DNA of 48,963 nt from Enhygromyxa salina (GCF_002994635.1 NZ_PVNL01000095.1:1-48963); one strand, 5' to 3'; positions 12,301 to 18,414 are shown, counted from the stretch's first letter. Numbers and translations: made by a program. Notes: generated by a model from the letters alone, not told the origin.

Positions 12301-12480
12301 CTGCATCGCTCGCGCTTTGTCGAGGAGCAGGTCCTCGCACGCGCGCGCTAGTTCGAAGAGCGCTGCCGACTGCTGTGAAGCTTCCGGGAGACTGACGGCC
12401 TCTTGCTCGATCTCGTCGATGACCGAGTTCCAGTCTTGGACTTCCTTGAGCCGCGCCTTGATCCGCTGGGTGACTTCCAT
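355..12480 (-). CDS. gltI: giant cytoplasmic TPR protein, GltI/AgmK-like gliding-motility scaffold
   Basis: This 4041-residue protein has no signal peptide, so it should be cytoplasmic. Residues 1 to about 390 are TPR-like helices. Residues about 395-570 are an Ala/Glu/Gln low-complexity linker with an acidic Asp/Glu end. About 600-3700 are continuous TPR/HAT-type helix pairs in a super-repeat of about 72 residues. About 3790-4041 are a non-repetitive globular C-terminal domain I do not recognise. The ATG at 12480 follows an AGGGG ribosome site. Size and neighbours (GltG, GltE, GltD, CglF types upstream on the same strand) match the giant Myxococcus TPR protein GltI (AgmK). As I recall the literature, GltI belongs to the cytoplasmic/inner-membrane part of the gliding complex. 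TPR repeats alone prove nothing, so the name rests mainly on size and synteny. Long antisense reading frames inside it are composition artefacts. Confidence 0.8.
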   Translation of the reverse strand: MEVTQRIKARLKEVQDWNSVIDEIEQEAVSLPEASQQSAALFELARACEDLLLDKARAMQCYQKAFKLDQSNLLALECAREIYRQMAHLEMVTRLMGLELRANKDPDRAPSLNYAYGTAMLNQRQIDQAKDFLAAAANAEPDNVDYQARFQETLYDRNNWEFGIGNLVMQLQALTGSDDPLVAEVAGRGTQVSSLFLRAARILQQEAPEDARLLPMLFKALDADPTDAEAAFVAETILADGGHLQHIQQLQDRRASLIEDAAARSRLLTEFGNIWQVRLQNPDMAAYFYRQALDIAYEDPSAAFTGHIAAFRTVAMTAAASGQIEGIIALADRGLAAMDDADDATIIALQAGEFAWRTANDIDDAHRLLGFASHGAPSHTVVVEFQQTVGAFEQADDGAADAEAEAEAAAAEAAAAEAAAAEAAAAEAAAAEAAAAEAAADEAAAVEAAAAEAAAAEQAAAEERAAAEQAAAAEQAAAAEQAAAAEQAAAADSVEQDDADAAEEAAAAEAERAEAEAAQAAAAAQVEADAAEAAAAEAALAAEAAAAEESDEEDDSDDADADADDDAGTVEVGDESFTEEQMALIKKARAADAKGGKRAIDAWRAAVSAMPDKELPRARLKQLYIDGNKWSNVADLYKDQIKNTDDDGEKIPLYWELLDLYREHLKQPGLVVTTLSQLEKLVEATGDNVALLKVVEAQQAQFEDMKRWPDLISRIRRRAELHDDPAQKTELNLEAGRLFLDKFNNQAEAIKSFESVLETDEYNAEALGKLKDLYQRRRDWEKMISVQQKELQLIEDPVERQTQLLEVARTAGSKIKKPAIAIQLWGAVLEGDPTNVEALEVLEQMQEREKDWEALAKTLETLNEVTDDEKKKSANLIKLGLLYSDKLDDNKAAIRTWEALHEIDNDNRRAQDALKKLYVAEGDMTSLEAFYAKQDKWAEFIRVLEREADTVEDEDRRITLTLKIAELYKTRLDKADRAVRSLEKALGKDENNLTLAEALIELYEEAGDERHISTPLQIKLGHTEDPDQRQALLARLADLAERVHSEQAQAFQYWKQSVDEDHTQAESAEHMRRLAEETNLWGDLVSSFEAAYGKYGPDPDSLSLRLSVAEVYEKRLADLERALSVNQEILEIDAEQETALASLENLYLALGREEDLLKVLGTKLELAADEDDRRQIQIRIGSIHEQLDHADQAVQAYNAVLDMGVEAPSALAALDRLYLRLENWVELADILRRELAVVEAHGEESEAGMALPDRPTLRHRLGVVVQEHLDDAPEAVELFRQVLEYDADHEDARQRLESWLDDEDLKVRVATILREVYQRREDWPQLVRVLEILAAAEDVTPERVALLLKIGEIQAQALGDSRTAFDAYARAFKEDPEDETAQQALESIAGIDERWADFAELYEGAVVKDLPSELMKQLLHKLAGVYDTQLGNADQAVNCYTRAVDIDPENREALDALEELYQRAEAWAELLGVYRSKVEFEDDPDLRQSLRFKIAYLQEEMLQQNDEAIMTYNEILADDDTNMKAIVALDRLYQTQENWADLAEILDRQLALAGDPDDMIKLSLRLGAVRLEKLAQAGLAVEIYRRVFDYDPGNEDALAALETLLDNEDQQLSVAKILEPIYRSTNEWSKLIQAYEIMVSRSLDPAERIGLLHQIGELYEIAGEQPDKAFEAMGRALKQNPANEDSQRRLDSLANQMGSYAELVALYESAIEDIVDDQLSIQILDKVAKIYEATLDDAASASASYNKILELDPGNFAAIDALIEVHRRTNNFEALVGAVTRKAEMVDAPEDRKALLLYAADIRETMMEDAEGAIELYQQVLSIDDADARALDALEKLYLGLENWEALRDVYQRKTELAETPEDRRQALHVLGQVHDRELGDVDRAIDTYQAILDIDPTDYDAIQALDRLYGQAERWHDQLQILEQAVDVADRHEAQTALRHRIGALWENQLADPVRAVESYREVLAHDPNHEPTIEALGRIAHGDTQPMMAAEVLEPFYEQLAEWEKLIDLYEVMVVHTEDPLARIERLHKIADTYERQLQEFDKGFDTYARALAIDQEDETTVDQMTRLAEVTGDWDKYARILDEQAQNIMDPLVKAKMLKRVAAVRLNQLSDVEGAIERYKKVLVEDPEDRDAIEALDAIFSHLERWQELVENLERQIRITDDEVESIELQFRMGQTYQLSMNDLPHAIEAYQNILNIQPDHSPSQQSLEFIFYEGEHQHEIAEILEPIYFAAERWEPLVKLGEARLGTIDEAADRFVVIQNVAEICERRLGDIGQAFLWWLRAYMDDATSIQITEEIERLAEATQEWGAIVDVGDQILEGESVSPEVKQQVLSRSARVLDHKLQDYGRAIEYYRAVLELESENLAALAALDRIYTHAAMYVELAEILQRRIAVVMDSDLLVELELRLAQTFEGYLGNVNEAIAAYTRVLDNAPDNMTALSRLEALYLSQHRFSDLFDNYQKMVDVANTDDDMAGCYQRMAKLASDALDREIDAVDLWNRVLDLRGEDPLALTELAGLHERAQRWDELVEILERVVYVVEDPAERVDAYQRLGRTYGEKLERERQALDSWINALDIDPGNLETLETLKRLYEESQAWVELIDILARMVQLPEGMLDHERLRNLWAQIGSIQGEYLMATDDAISAWLQVLAIAEGDMEALAALEELYTGEARWDEAIQILERKVAAIDDEEGKMDVLMQIAGIWEENLENKDQAAGAYLEILDLRAGHPPAADALDAIYRETEQFEALTELLITRAEVTEAEQYEDKVRYLQQGAKVFEEKLGDLDSAFAVLQAAFNVDYSNEDTSRELERIATIANKWGDLLNEYNAIVNEIEDPLERCELWVKIGRWYGEHLDRPDYGIQSLHKALELNAESVNALRELSNFYRRAGQAHELSDTLARIVPLEQEPEVQAATLLDLAQVQETGLVDLPSAVESYRRVLEIDSESITAMDSLARLHEAQQQWNELVAILERRSQVMDDPDEILVIKKRIGGVQEFNLQDAVAAIETFKDITASEPTDREALQALERLYMGQGNIEEYLETLEAELDATADVGEQIEIHEKMAFALVEHAGDKERAAEVLEKILMLDPGRDQTYRQAEHLYYELERWTELVDTYRNHVEAIGDVQVKIQLLQAMGEVFEKQIQDTDRAIDCYREILELAPNHFDAANTLSRLQEAIEDWPSAVETMDRLVGLIDDPNARLELLTRMGRVHFQKLEDQVEAERRLSDALTIDPGHVPALIILAELYKARMDWLKAARTLQSASDYSHNNYEKTQLAADAGFIFLEELEDEGSATTMFSAAIRLDPEHVRVGKVLSRIFYRKEQFQEADPIYDMLARKSDQLELDDDDLREMYLRAAKVARKLGDGEKALKRYKSAYDIDSTNHEVLTGMADLLFDQENWDRAFKLYQTILVQHRDSQSDDDTVLVYYRLGTIKRRQNEPRKALNYMEKALEVQPFNKGVLEAVIELQAAANDWEGVIQAKRALVDVVESDDERFELYKEIGELYVEKLENRTKAAEAFSSGLDLRPQDFPMLHTLLALYQENKQWDELISIIDRIVEIEQNALRRSRYNYSAAVVLRDSLKAQDEAIDRFNTVLDDDPTYLKAFQAIDALVTKTKDWKSLERSYRKMIKRLPATGQEELALALWSNLGEIYRTRLDNYQSAAEVFTIVATQFDPNNPKWQIILAELYERLLEQNPNEFAPKAVAAHQALIAQEPYRIESYHALYNIYRQSNQVDKAWCVAQALAFLKKANDDQQTLYDRHRQEGFVRARQRLSETTMRKHVFHPDQDPYLTGILGLVAQPLAAWQAKELPPTIKADSRTDITLDPSPFCQIAKYVKDVLNVGAPDVYLRPSDPGDVTVINVKRDGAVHPSMVVYSNVLRGKKEHHLVFALGKSMMDLYPPHYAYVTIDRSPQSLKQVFMACMRICGMPVQGDTAALDSIAREIKGRMSAGHVDQLSSLMKKFVQAGGSTDVKRWAAAVELTSYRVGLLMCGDLQTSALMVSQEQNVLGSTMTPKDKIKELVLYSISEDYFDARRGIGIQVG
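11009..11080. repeat. 18-bp tandem repeat, four exact copies
   Basis: The unit GCCGCTGCCGCCTGCTCG occurs four times in a row. Read on the minus strand it encodes AEQAAA units of the Ala/Glu linker in the giant TPR protein. Copy number is likely to vary between strains. Confidence 0.85.
11161..11250. repeat. 30-bp tandem repeat, three copies
   Basis: Bases 11161-11190 and 11191-11220 are identical, 11221-11250 differs by one base, and a partial copy follows to about 11265. On the minus strand it encodes alternating EAAAA units of the linker in the giant TPR protein. Confidence 0.85.
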
Positions 12481-12857
12481 CTGGCCCCTATCCTGCCAGC
12501 ATCACTGGGTAAATTCACTGGCTGGGGCGTCGATATCACACCTTGTTGAAGCCGCACTCGACGCGCACGACTTCGTGGGCCCAGGCCGGATGGCGCGGCC
12601 CCTCCGACTGGACGAACGACCACTCGACGTGACCCTGCGCAACGCGACAGCTGCACGGACGAGCCGGGGCCGAGCGCTCGCGACGACGCGGCCCTGAACC
12701 TCGAGGTGCGAGGCTCGACGACCGAACTGCTCAACCCTGAGCGCTCGCGGATCAGGTCGACTGCCTGGGCGATCGAGGAGGCATCGCGGACCCGGATCGG
12801 GTCCAGCTCAGATCTGGCTTAGATCCAGATCCCGGGTGGGGACCTGCTCGATCTGCC
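12481..12857. other. 377-bp intergenic stretch with GATC-rich hairpins
   Basis: No gene is supported here. GATCTGG (12811-12817) and CCAGATC (12825-12831) form a 7-bp stem with a 7-base loop, and further copies of GATC-containing words surround it. It lies just past the stop of the minus-strand lipoprotein gene and may slow or end its transcript. No clear promoter for the giant TPR gene was found, although it could lie in the 12481-12560 part. Confidence 0.4.
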
Positions 12858-13757
12858 TCAGATCGGGCTATCCATGCGGGCAATCGTGTCGTTCGCAACC
12901 TTCTTGATGTGCTCGGGCGAGTTTCCGGCCTTGGAGACGAACTCGTTGAGGGTCTCGGCGGCTTCCTTGCGCATCGGAATCTCTGCGTAGGCCATGCCGA
13001 GGCCGAACAGCACATCTGGCTTGTCAGGATCGATGCGCTTGGCCTTTTTGTAGGCCTCGACCGCGTCCTTGGGCTGGTTGAGGTTCAGCAGCGCCCGGCC
13101 CATGCCGTTCCACATGTCGGCGTCGGTGTCGTTGACCTTCGTGCCGGTCTCGAGCACCGCCATCGCAACGTTCGAGAACCCGTAGTCGATGTACATGTTG
13201 CCCAGCGACACGAAGCACGGGCTGTACTTGCCGTTGAGCTCGATGCACTTGCGGTAGGCCTGGTCGGCCTGCTCCGGCTCGTCGAGCTTCTCGTGCAGCG
13301 TGCCCATCTGGTAGTGGGCCCGATAGAGTTTGGGGTTGAGCCCGATCGCCTCCGAGAAGGACTTGATCGCGTCGCGCCACTTCACCTCTTGCTCCGCGCG
13401 GCTGGTGCCTGGCTCGAGCGACTGGGCGACCTGCACCGAGCCGATCTCGAAGTAGTAGTCGCCCTCGGGCTTGTCGCCCATGTTCTCGATCGCGCCGCGG
13501 AACGCCTTCTCGGCGTCGACCCACTTTTGCTGCTTGCGGTACAGCTTGCCGAGGTTCAGGTAGGCCTCGGCGTGCGTCGGATCGGTCTTGATCGCCTCCG
13601 TCATCGCGCGCTCGGCCCCCGACATGTTGTTCTTGTTGAGCTGCTGAATGCCCTCGTTCATTTGTTTGATCGAGTCCACGCGAGCTTGGCTCGTGAGGTT
13701 GCAGGCAGGCAGAAGGACCAGGGCGGTGAGAAGGGCGGCAGTGATCGCGCGGCGCAT
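12858..13757 (-). CDS. TPR lipoprotein of the gliding locus
   Basis: This protein has 299 residues. The ATG at 13757 was chosen because it follows GAGG and opens a lipoprotein signal (MRRAITAALLTALVLLPAC, lipobox LPAC). The upstream in-frame codons lack these marks. After the Cys come about six TPR units (for example AEAYLNLGKLYRKQQKW and YRAHYQMGTLHEKLDEPEQA) filling the mature protein, with no other domain. It should sit on the periplasmic side of a membrane as a protein-protein scaffold. It lies between the GltG-like and GltI-like genes, where M. xanthus has the outer-membrane barrel GltH as I recall. It could be a distant GltE-type protein or a Tgl-like pilotin; the sequence does not decide. 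Confidence 0.8.
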   Translation of the reverse strand: MRRAITAALLTALVLLPACNLTSQARVDSIKQMNEGIQQLNKNNMSGAERAMTEAIKTDPTHAEAYLNLGKLYRKQQKWVDAEKAFRGAIENMGDKPEGDYYFEIGSVQVAQSLEPGTSRAEQEVKWRDAIKSFSEAIGLNPKLYRAHYQMGTLHEKLDEPEQADQAYRKCIELNGKYSPCFVSLGNMYIDYGFSNVAMAVLETGTKVNDTDADMWNGMGRALLNLNQPKDAVEAYKKAKRIDPDKPDVLFGLGMAYAEIPMRKEAAETLNEFVSKAGNSPEHIKKVANDTIARMDSPI

Positions 13758-14079
13758 CAGGAGACCTCTTCGGGGGCGGAATGGTACCGACGGCCACACC
13801 TGGTGACAAGCGGTGGCGCACCGCTCGCCTCAGGTCGCGGCCTGGGGACTGTGAGGTTGGGGCTGAACTTCCGGGATCGGGCCGGTGTGGCCCGAGCTCT
13901 GGTCCGCCTGCGCACCACGTTGGCGGGGTGAGCGACGGCGAGAGTAGATGTCTGGATTTTTGTGCGCATAGACATGGACTTTTGCGTCCAGCTCTGTTGG
14001 CCGCACGAAACAGGCGAGCGTGGTCGTCGACCAGCTCGCCTGTTGAAGACCCACCACTGAGGTCAGCTGTCGGTTTGGA
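13758..14079. other. 322-bp intergenic stretch, gltG to TPR lipoprotein
   Basis: No gene is supported. It contains the hairpin annotated at 14009-14044 and an AT-richer island with an ATGTCT/AGACAT inverted repeat (13948-13953 and 13970-13975). I see no convincing promoter hexamers for the downstream minus-strand lipoprotein gene. Confidence 0.4.
14009..14044 (-). terminator. hairpin terminator after the gltG-like gene
   Basis: AACAGGCGAG (14009-14018) pairs with CTCGCCTGTT (14035-14044), and inside it TGGTC pairs with GACCA around GTC. The stem is about 15 bp with a small internal mismatch. It begins 35 bases past the stop at 14080. On the minus strand it ends in TTT only, so the U-tract is weak. 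Confidence 0.6.
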
Positions 14080-16179
14080 TCAGCCGGGGCTCAGGTTGAA
14101 GGGGTAGGTGACGATGACGTTGCCACCACCGCGCGGCTTGGGGAACTGCCAGCGCTTGACCGCCTTGGCGATACAGTTGGCGACCGACGTGTCCTTGATC
14201 GTCGACTCCTGGACCACCGACGAGCCGACCTTGCCGGTGCCCGTGATGACGAAGTTGACGGCGACGCGACCCTCGAGGTTGGGGTTCTTGGTCAGACCTG
14301 CGTTGTAGCAAGACCGGACCTCGTTGATGTGTGCGCGGACGATACGACGGATGATGTCGCGGTCGAGCGCACCTTGAACCTCGGCCTTGGCCTGCCGGAC
14401 GCGAGGGACCCGGGTGCCGCGGCCACCGAAACCAGCGCCCGAGCCACGACCGTAGCCCGAGCCCGAGCCACCGCCGCCACCCTTGCCGATCAGGCCGGTG
14501 TTACCCAGACCGATCGTGCCTTCGCCGGTACCACCACCGCCGCGGCCGGTGCCGACCAGGCCGAGACCGCCGACGCCGTAGGCCTCGCCGACTTCAGTGC
14601 CGGTCAAACCACCCCAGACATCTTCGTCGTCGTTGCCGACCGCGAACGCGCCACCGTAGGGCGAGGCCAAGAAGCTGCCGCCCTGCTGCTGCATCACGCC
14701 GAGGATGCCGGCGCTGCGCGCTGCCATGTCGGGATCGAAGTTGCGAGCCATCTGCGGGACCGCGTTCTTCGGGCCCTTCATCGCGTACAAGCCCGACTTC
14801 GACTTGCTCGAGGGCTTGCCCATCTTGCCCTCTTCGCCTGCGTGGCGCTGCCCGGTGCCGCCAGCCTCATCGTCGGAGACGTCGTCCTCTTCGGGCGGCG
14901 GCTCTTCTTCTTTGGTCTGGTCAGGCTGGTGCATGTAGCGGGCGTAGGCGGGCTCGCCCTCGCCGTCGTCCATGGTGATCGCGAGCAGGTCGTCGGGGAT
15001 GCTGCGCATCAACATGTAGAAGGTGACAGCGATCACCGCGGTGCCGCCGACGTAGGCCCAAAACGGCCAATCCACGTCGCCGCGCCCAGCCACGACGGCG
15101 CCCGGGTTGACCGTGTTGATGTGGAACGCGATGTCCTCGTAGTTGACCTTGCCCTGCACGCCACGCGGGAGCGGGAAGGTGTAGTACGCACCGGCACCGC
15201 CCGCGCGACCCGTGGACACGAGCTCCTGCAGGTTGACGGTCTGGCCGTCGAAGGTCACCTCGCCGGTCATGTCCTTGGTGAAGTTCAAGGCGAACTCGCC
15301 ACCGCTGGTGCGGACCAGCGGGAACGCGACGGCGTCGGGCAGACCGTGGGGCGGCACGTGGAACACGGCGTTGTGGCCCTCGCCGATCGTGTAGTCGCTG
15401 ACGAGCTTCTCCGAGAAGCGCATCGCGCCAGCCACGAACGGGATCAAGCCGAGCAGCGCGAGGCCGAGACCGAGCGGGCCGGTGCCGACGCCGGGCTTGG
15501 CGGGCTCGGGCTTCTTGGCCTGCTTGGCCTTGCGAAGCTCTTCCGAGTAGTCCTCCCATGGCTGGCTGACTTCGTAGCCGAACAGGCCGAGGCCACCGAG
15601 GACCATCAGGCCGCCCATCGCCATCAGGATCGGCGCCGAGCCGCGGCGGCTCTTGACCTGACCGACGTGGGTGACGTCGAGCGCGGTCCGGCCGTACATT
15701 GCCACGACCTCGGCGACCTGACGGCCGTCTTGGACCTCGACCGCGCCGACGTCGATCTGGACGGGCGGGGCAGAGGCCATTGCCATGGGCGGTGCGGCGG
15801 CGGCCATGGGCGTGGCGGCCATTGCAGGTGCAGGTGCGGCCGCAGCTACGGGTGCAGCAGCGACCGCGGAGGCGTCAGCGATCTCGAAGATCTCGACGCG
15901 ATAGGGGCCGAAGGTCAGCACGTCGCCCTGGCTGACGGAGGCGTTCTTGTCGATCGCGTCGCCGTTGAGGACGGTGCCCGCCGAGCTGCCGAGATCAATG
16001 ACGCGGACGTCGTTGCCCGAGACCTCGATGACGGCGTGCATGCGAGCGACGGCGTCATCATCGAGGCACAGATGGCTGCTCTTGAGCTTGCCGATCTTGA
16101 TGACGTCCTGCGAGAGCGTCTTGGTGTCGACGAGCTCGTCGTTGCAAAAGATTTTCAGCGTGAGCGTCTTGCTGGACAT
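14080..16179 (-). CDS. gltG: GltG-like gliding protein: FHA domain, three membrane segments, TonB-like tail
   Basis: This protein has 699 residues. Residues about 25-97 are an FHA domain (IGKLKSSHLCLDDDAVARMHA, then LNGD). About 101-140 are an Ala/Pro/Met-rich linker. Hydrophobic segments lie at about 182-203, 234-253 and 371-391. About 470-590 are Gly-rich. Residues 603-699 are the AgmX/PglI-type TonB-like C-terminal domain, with CYNAGL, GRVAVNFVI, the KRWQFPKP motif and a terminal YPFNLSPG. This architecture matches M. xanthus GltG, which bridges the cytoplasm and periplasm of the gliding complex. The ATG at 16179 follows AAGGA. Two FHA positions usually involved in phosphothreonine binding are changed: GR to GK, and the Ser of SRxH to Ala. 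Its neighbours are CglF-like upstream and the TPR lipoprotein downstream. Confidence 0.85.
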   Translation of the reverse strand: MSSKTLTLKIFCNDELVDTKTLSQDVIKIGKLKSSHLCLDDDAVARMHAVIEVSGNDVRVIDLGSSAGTVLNGDAIDKNASVSQGDVLTFGPYRVEIFEIADASAVAAAPVAAAAPAPAMAATPMAAAAPPMAMASAPPVQIDVGAVEVQDGRQVAEVVAMYGRTALDVTHVGQVKSRRGSAPILMAMGGLMVLGGLGLFGYEVSQPWEDYSEELRKAKQAKKPEPAKPGVGTGPLGLGLALLGLIPFVAGAMRFSEKLVSDYTIGEGHNAVFHVPPHGLPDAVAFPLVRTSGGEFALNFTKDMTGEVTFDGQTVNLQELVSTGRAGGAGAYYTFPLPRGVQGKVNYEDIAFHINTVNPGAVVAGRGDVDWPFWAYVGGTAVIAVTFYMLMRSIPDDLLAITMDDGEGEPAYARYMHQPDQTKEEEPPPEEDDVSDDEAGGTGQRHAGEEGKMGKPSSKSKSGLYAMKGPKNAVPQMARNFDPDMAARSAGILGVMQQQGGSFLASPYGGAFAVGNDDEDVWGGLTGTEVGEAYGVGGLGLVGTGRGGGGTGEGTIGLGNTGLIGKGGGGGSGSGYGRGSGAGFGGRGTRVPRVRQAKAEVQGALDRDIIRRIVRAHINEVRSCYNAGLTKNPNLEGRVAVNFVITGTGKVGSSVVQESTIKDTSVANCIAKAVKRWQFPKPRGGGNVIVTYPFNLSPG

Positions 16180-16512
16180 CGGGATCCTTTTAATCTTCGC
16201 CTGGGGCGGGGCTCAGCCCGGGTTGGAACGAGTGCTCACGGAAGGTAGACCGGAGCGCCGTCGGGCTCGTTTTGTCGGGGGTGTGGGGTTCGGGCGCCCT
16301 AGACAGCAGCTTGCTGGTCCGGTTCCTGTGCATGAAGAGTTTCTTCCTGCACAGGAGTCGAATCTAGGTGAGCCAACGCACTCGCAGTGGTTTGACGCAG
16401 CTGGACAACTGCATACGAGCCCAACGCGAAGCCAGGCTCGAACCCAAGGTGGGTCGAGCTGGCGTCGAGGAGCTCGTCTGGCGGGGTCGATCGACTGAGA
16501 TCATGCGGCCGC
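16180..16512. other. 333-bp intergenic stretch upstream of gltG
   Basis: No gene is supported. It holds a hairpin at 16325-16355: CCTGTGCA and TGCACAGG with GAAG/CTTC inside and an AGTTT loop. Without a U-tract it may be a leader structure or a protein site rather than a terminator. I found no strong promoter hexamers for gltG. Confidence 0.45.
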
Positions 16513-16791
16513 TCAGATGTCGTTGGCCATCTTGATCAGCTCGGGGATGAAGTGCGGCCGGATCGTGATCATGCTGGCGTGCTTGCTGCGGCCACGCGAG
16601 CTCAGGTTGGCGCCTTCGGGCGACAGGACCTCGCCGTCGACGTCGTCGTCTTCGAAGTCGTAGACCGTCACGCCTTCGCCGTTGCTGCCGGACATCGCGG
16701 CGGCGTCAGCATCAGCTGGCGCGGCCCATGCCGTCGCGGTGAGCAAGAGGGCGGCACTGAAGGCGAACATGGGGGTGATCAACTTGATCAT
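16513..16791 (-). CDS. cglF: CglF/GltF-like small exported gliding protein
   Basis: This is a 92-residue protein. The ATG at 16791 was chosen because it follows AGGAG and starts a Sec signal peptide (about residues 1-24, ending ATAWAA before PADAD). The mature part has an acidic segment (VYDFEDDDVDGEVLSP) and a conserved-looking end (IRPHFIPELIKMANDI). This matches my memory of CglF (GltF), a small periplasmic component of the Myxococcus gliding machine that can be restored by cell contact. Its place between the GltE-type and GltG-type genes agrees with gltD-E-F-G order. A sigma-70-type promoter lies just upstream at 16838-16866. The short length limits certainty, but context and motif agree. 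Confidence 0.75.
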   Translation of the reverse strand: MIKLITPMFAFSAALLLTATAWAAPADADAAAMSGSNGEGVTVYDFEDDDVDGEVLSPEGANLSSRGRSKHASMITIRPHFIPELIKMANDI

Positions 16792-16837
16792 GATGGGCTC
16801 CTGGCGAGTGGGGCCGAACTCGACCCCACGGTTTGCA

Positions 16838-16866
16838 ATCTTAGCGGTGAGAGGAATGTGTGTAAA
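16838..16866 (-). promoter_or_regulatory. sigma-70-type promoter for cglF
   Basis: On the minus strand TTTACA (16861-16866) and TAAGAT (16838-16843) are separated by exactly 17 bp. The predicted start near 16831 would leave a leader of about 40 bases to the ATG at 16791. It implies that cglF, and possibly gltG, can be expressed separately from the upstream genes. Confidence 0.6.
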
Positions 16867-17016
16867 CCGCGGTGTCACGGCTCGGGGCATCAAAATGACA
16901 TCAAAATGCGCGAGATCGCGGGATCTTCGCGGCCGGGCACTGAACGGGCTGGAGCGGCGAGAGATCTGGGAGGACCTTGGGACCTGGAGTGCTCCGTTGG
17001 CGCGAGGCCCGGCGCC

Positions 17017-18414
17017 TCAACCTTCGAGCAAGTCTTGAAGACTGACGGCGTTCGTCTCGAGGGCCCGCCATCGCTCGTGCTGCTCGGCGCGCTGGCGGAT
17101 CTCGAGCAACAGCATGTCCTCGTAGAGGCCGGCGTTGACCTTGATCAGCTCGATGGCTGCGATCGAGTCCTTCACGACCGCGACCCGATCTCGCGCTTCG
17201 CTGACGGGCGCCCGCCACCGCGGCCCGCTGCCCGCCGCGTCGATGAAGCTTTGATAGTGATCGATCGCCCGCTCGTAGCTGGCGATCAACGCCTCTTCGT
17301 CGTCGGCGGTCGAGCTGAGGTGCTCTTGGGTGAGGACGCCGAGGTTGTACCAGGGCCGCGGATCCGTACTGTCGAGCTCGAGGGCCCGACGGTAGGCCCG
17401 CTCGGCGTCGGCGTACTTTCGCAGACCTCGCTTGGCCACGCCCAAGGCGATCCACGCGTCGACATCCGCGGCCACGACCGGGGCGTGAAGCACCGACTCG
17501 AGCGCGCGCTCGGCCGTGGCGTAGTCACGAAACCGAATAGCGACCATGGCGATGTTGCGGTTGGCGTCGACGTGGTCGGGCTCGATCTCGACGGCGCGCT
17601 GAAACGCTCGGAGCGCCAGGACTTGATCGTCGTCTTCGATCAACAGCAGGCCGCGAAGATTGTGGAGGTCCGCGCTTGCGACGGAGTTGGCCTCGAGCAC
17701 CCGCTGTCCCTGGGTCACGACCAGGTTGGCCAGCACCAGGTAGGACTTGTCGTCTCGCCGACCGCGGTCGTAGTAGAGGCGCGCCAGGTTCTCGTAGGCC
17801 GCGCGGTTGCTGCTGTCGACGGCGAGGATCCGCTGCAGCTGCAGCTGCGCTTGCTCGAATTCTCGCAGTCCAGCGCCGACGGGGCTGTTGGTGTAGCGAT
17901 CGCGCTCGGCCATCGCGAGGTTGTTGCGAGCCTCCAGGGCGTGGGTCGAGTCCGCTGCGACGGCGCGCCCGAACAGCGACGCGGCGCGATCGTGATCCCC
18001 CGCGGACCAGGCCAAGACGCCCAAGTTGTTGAGCGACGGCGCATGCTCGAGCCCGGCCAGCTCGGCGTAGATCTGGCCGGCGAGATCGACCTGGCCGCAG
18101 GCCTCGTGGATCACCCCAACGTTGAAGCGCGCCGTGATGATGGACTTGTCGCGCTCGTACAGAGCTTGGTAGCGCTGGCCGAGCAGCTGGCACTCGTCGG
18201 TGCTCAGGCCGTCAGCGGCGGCCAGCTGGTAGTCCGCGTGGATGTCGGCGAGCTGCAGCTGCGCCTGCTCGTCACCGAGCCCGGGCCCGGGCTCGGCGAT
18301 GATCGAGCGGCAGTCTGCATCTCCAGGCTCGCAGGGCGGCGTCGGGGGGTGGCAGCCGAGTGTGCACAAAGCCAGAGCAAGCAGGGTGGGGACGGTGATG
18401 ATGGTCGTGCGCAT
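17017..18414 (-). CDS. GltE-like TPR lipoprotein, second paralogue
   Basis: This is a 465-residue protein. The ATG at 18414 gives a lipoprotein signal (MRTTIITVPTLLALALCTLGC). Further upstream in-frame codons lie in an untranslated-looking stretch. The mature protein is a series of TPR units and aligns along its length with the next gene upstream: both contain AYENLARLYYDRGR, SYLVLANLVVTQ, NLRGLL, IRFRDY, GVAKRGL and DPRPWYNL. It lacks the Lys/Glu/Ala-rich coiled-coil tail of its neighbour. The two are evidently a tandem duplication. It should be membrane-anchored and periplasmic. Either this gene or its neighbour could be the functional GltE/AglT; I assign the name to the neighbour because that one directly follows the GltD-like gene. 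Confidence 0.75.
   Translation of the reverse strand: MRTTIITVPTLLALALCTLGCHPPTPPCEPGDADCRSIIAEPGPGLGDEQAQLQLADIHADYQLAAADGLSTDECQLLGQRYQALYERDKSIITARFNVGVIHEACGQVDLAGQIYAELAGLEHAPSLNNLGVLAWSAGDHDRAASLFGRAVAADSTHALEARNNLAMAERDRYTNSPVGAGLREFEQAQLQLQRILAVDSSNRAAYENLARLYYDRGRRDDKSYLVLANLVVTQGQRVLEANSVASADLHNLRGLLLIEDDDQVLALRAFQRAVEIEPDHVDANRNIAMVAIRFRDYATAERALESVLHAPVVAADVDAWIALGVAKRGLRKYADAERAYRRALELDSTDPRPWYNLGVLTQEHLSSTADDEEALIASYERAIDHYQSFIDAAGSGPRWRAPVSEARDRVAVVKDSIAAIELIKVNAGLYEDMLLLEIRQRAEQHERWRALETNAVSLQDLLEG

Noticed and set aside
14329..16248. 639-codon plus-strand open frame opposite gltG
   Set aside because: The minus-strand frame has FHA and TonB-like motifs and a ribosome site. 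The plus frame is an Ala/Val/Asp/His-biased shadow.
16300..16460. tRNA-like fragments (T-arm-like TTCGA stretches and a hairpin)
   Set aside because: No acceptor stem, anticodon arm or cloverleaf can be folded from the surrounding bases.
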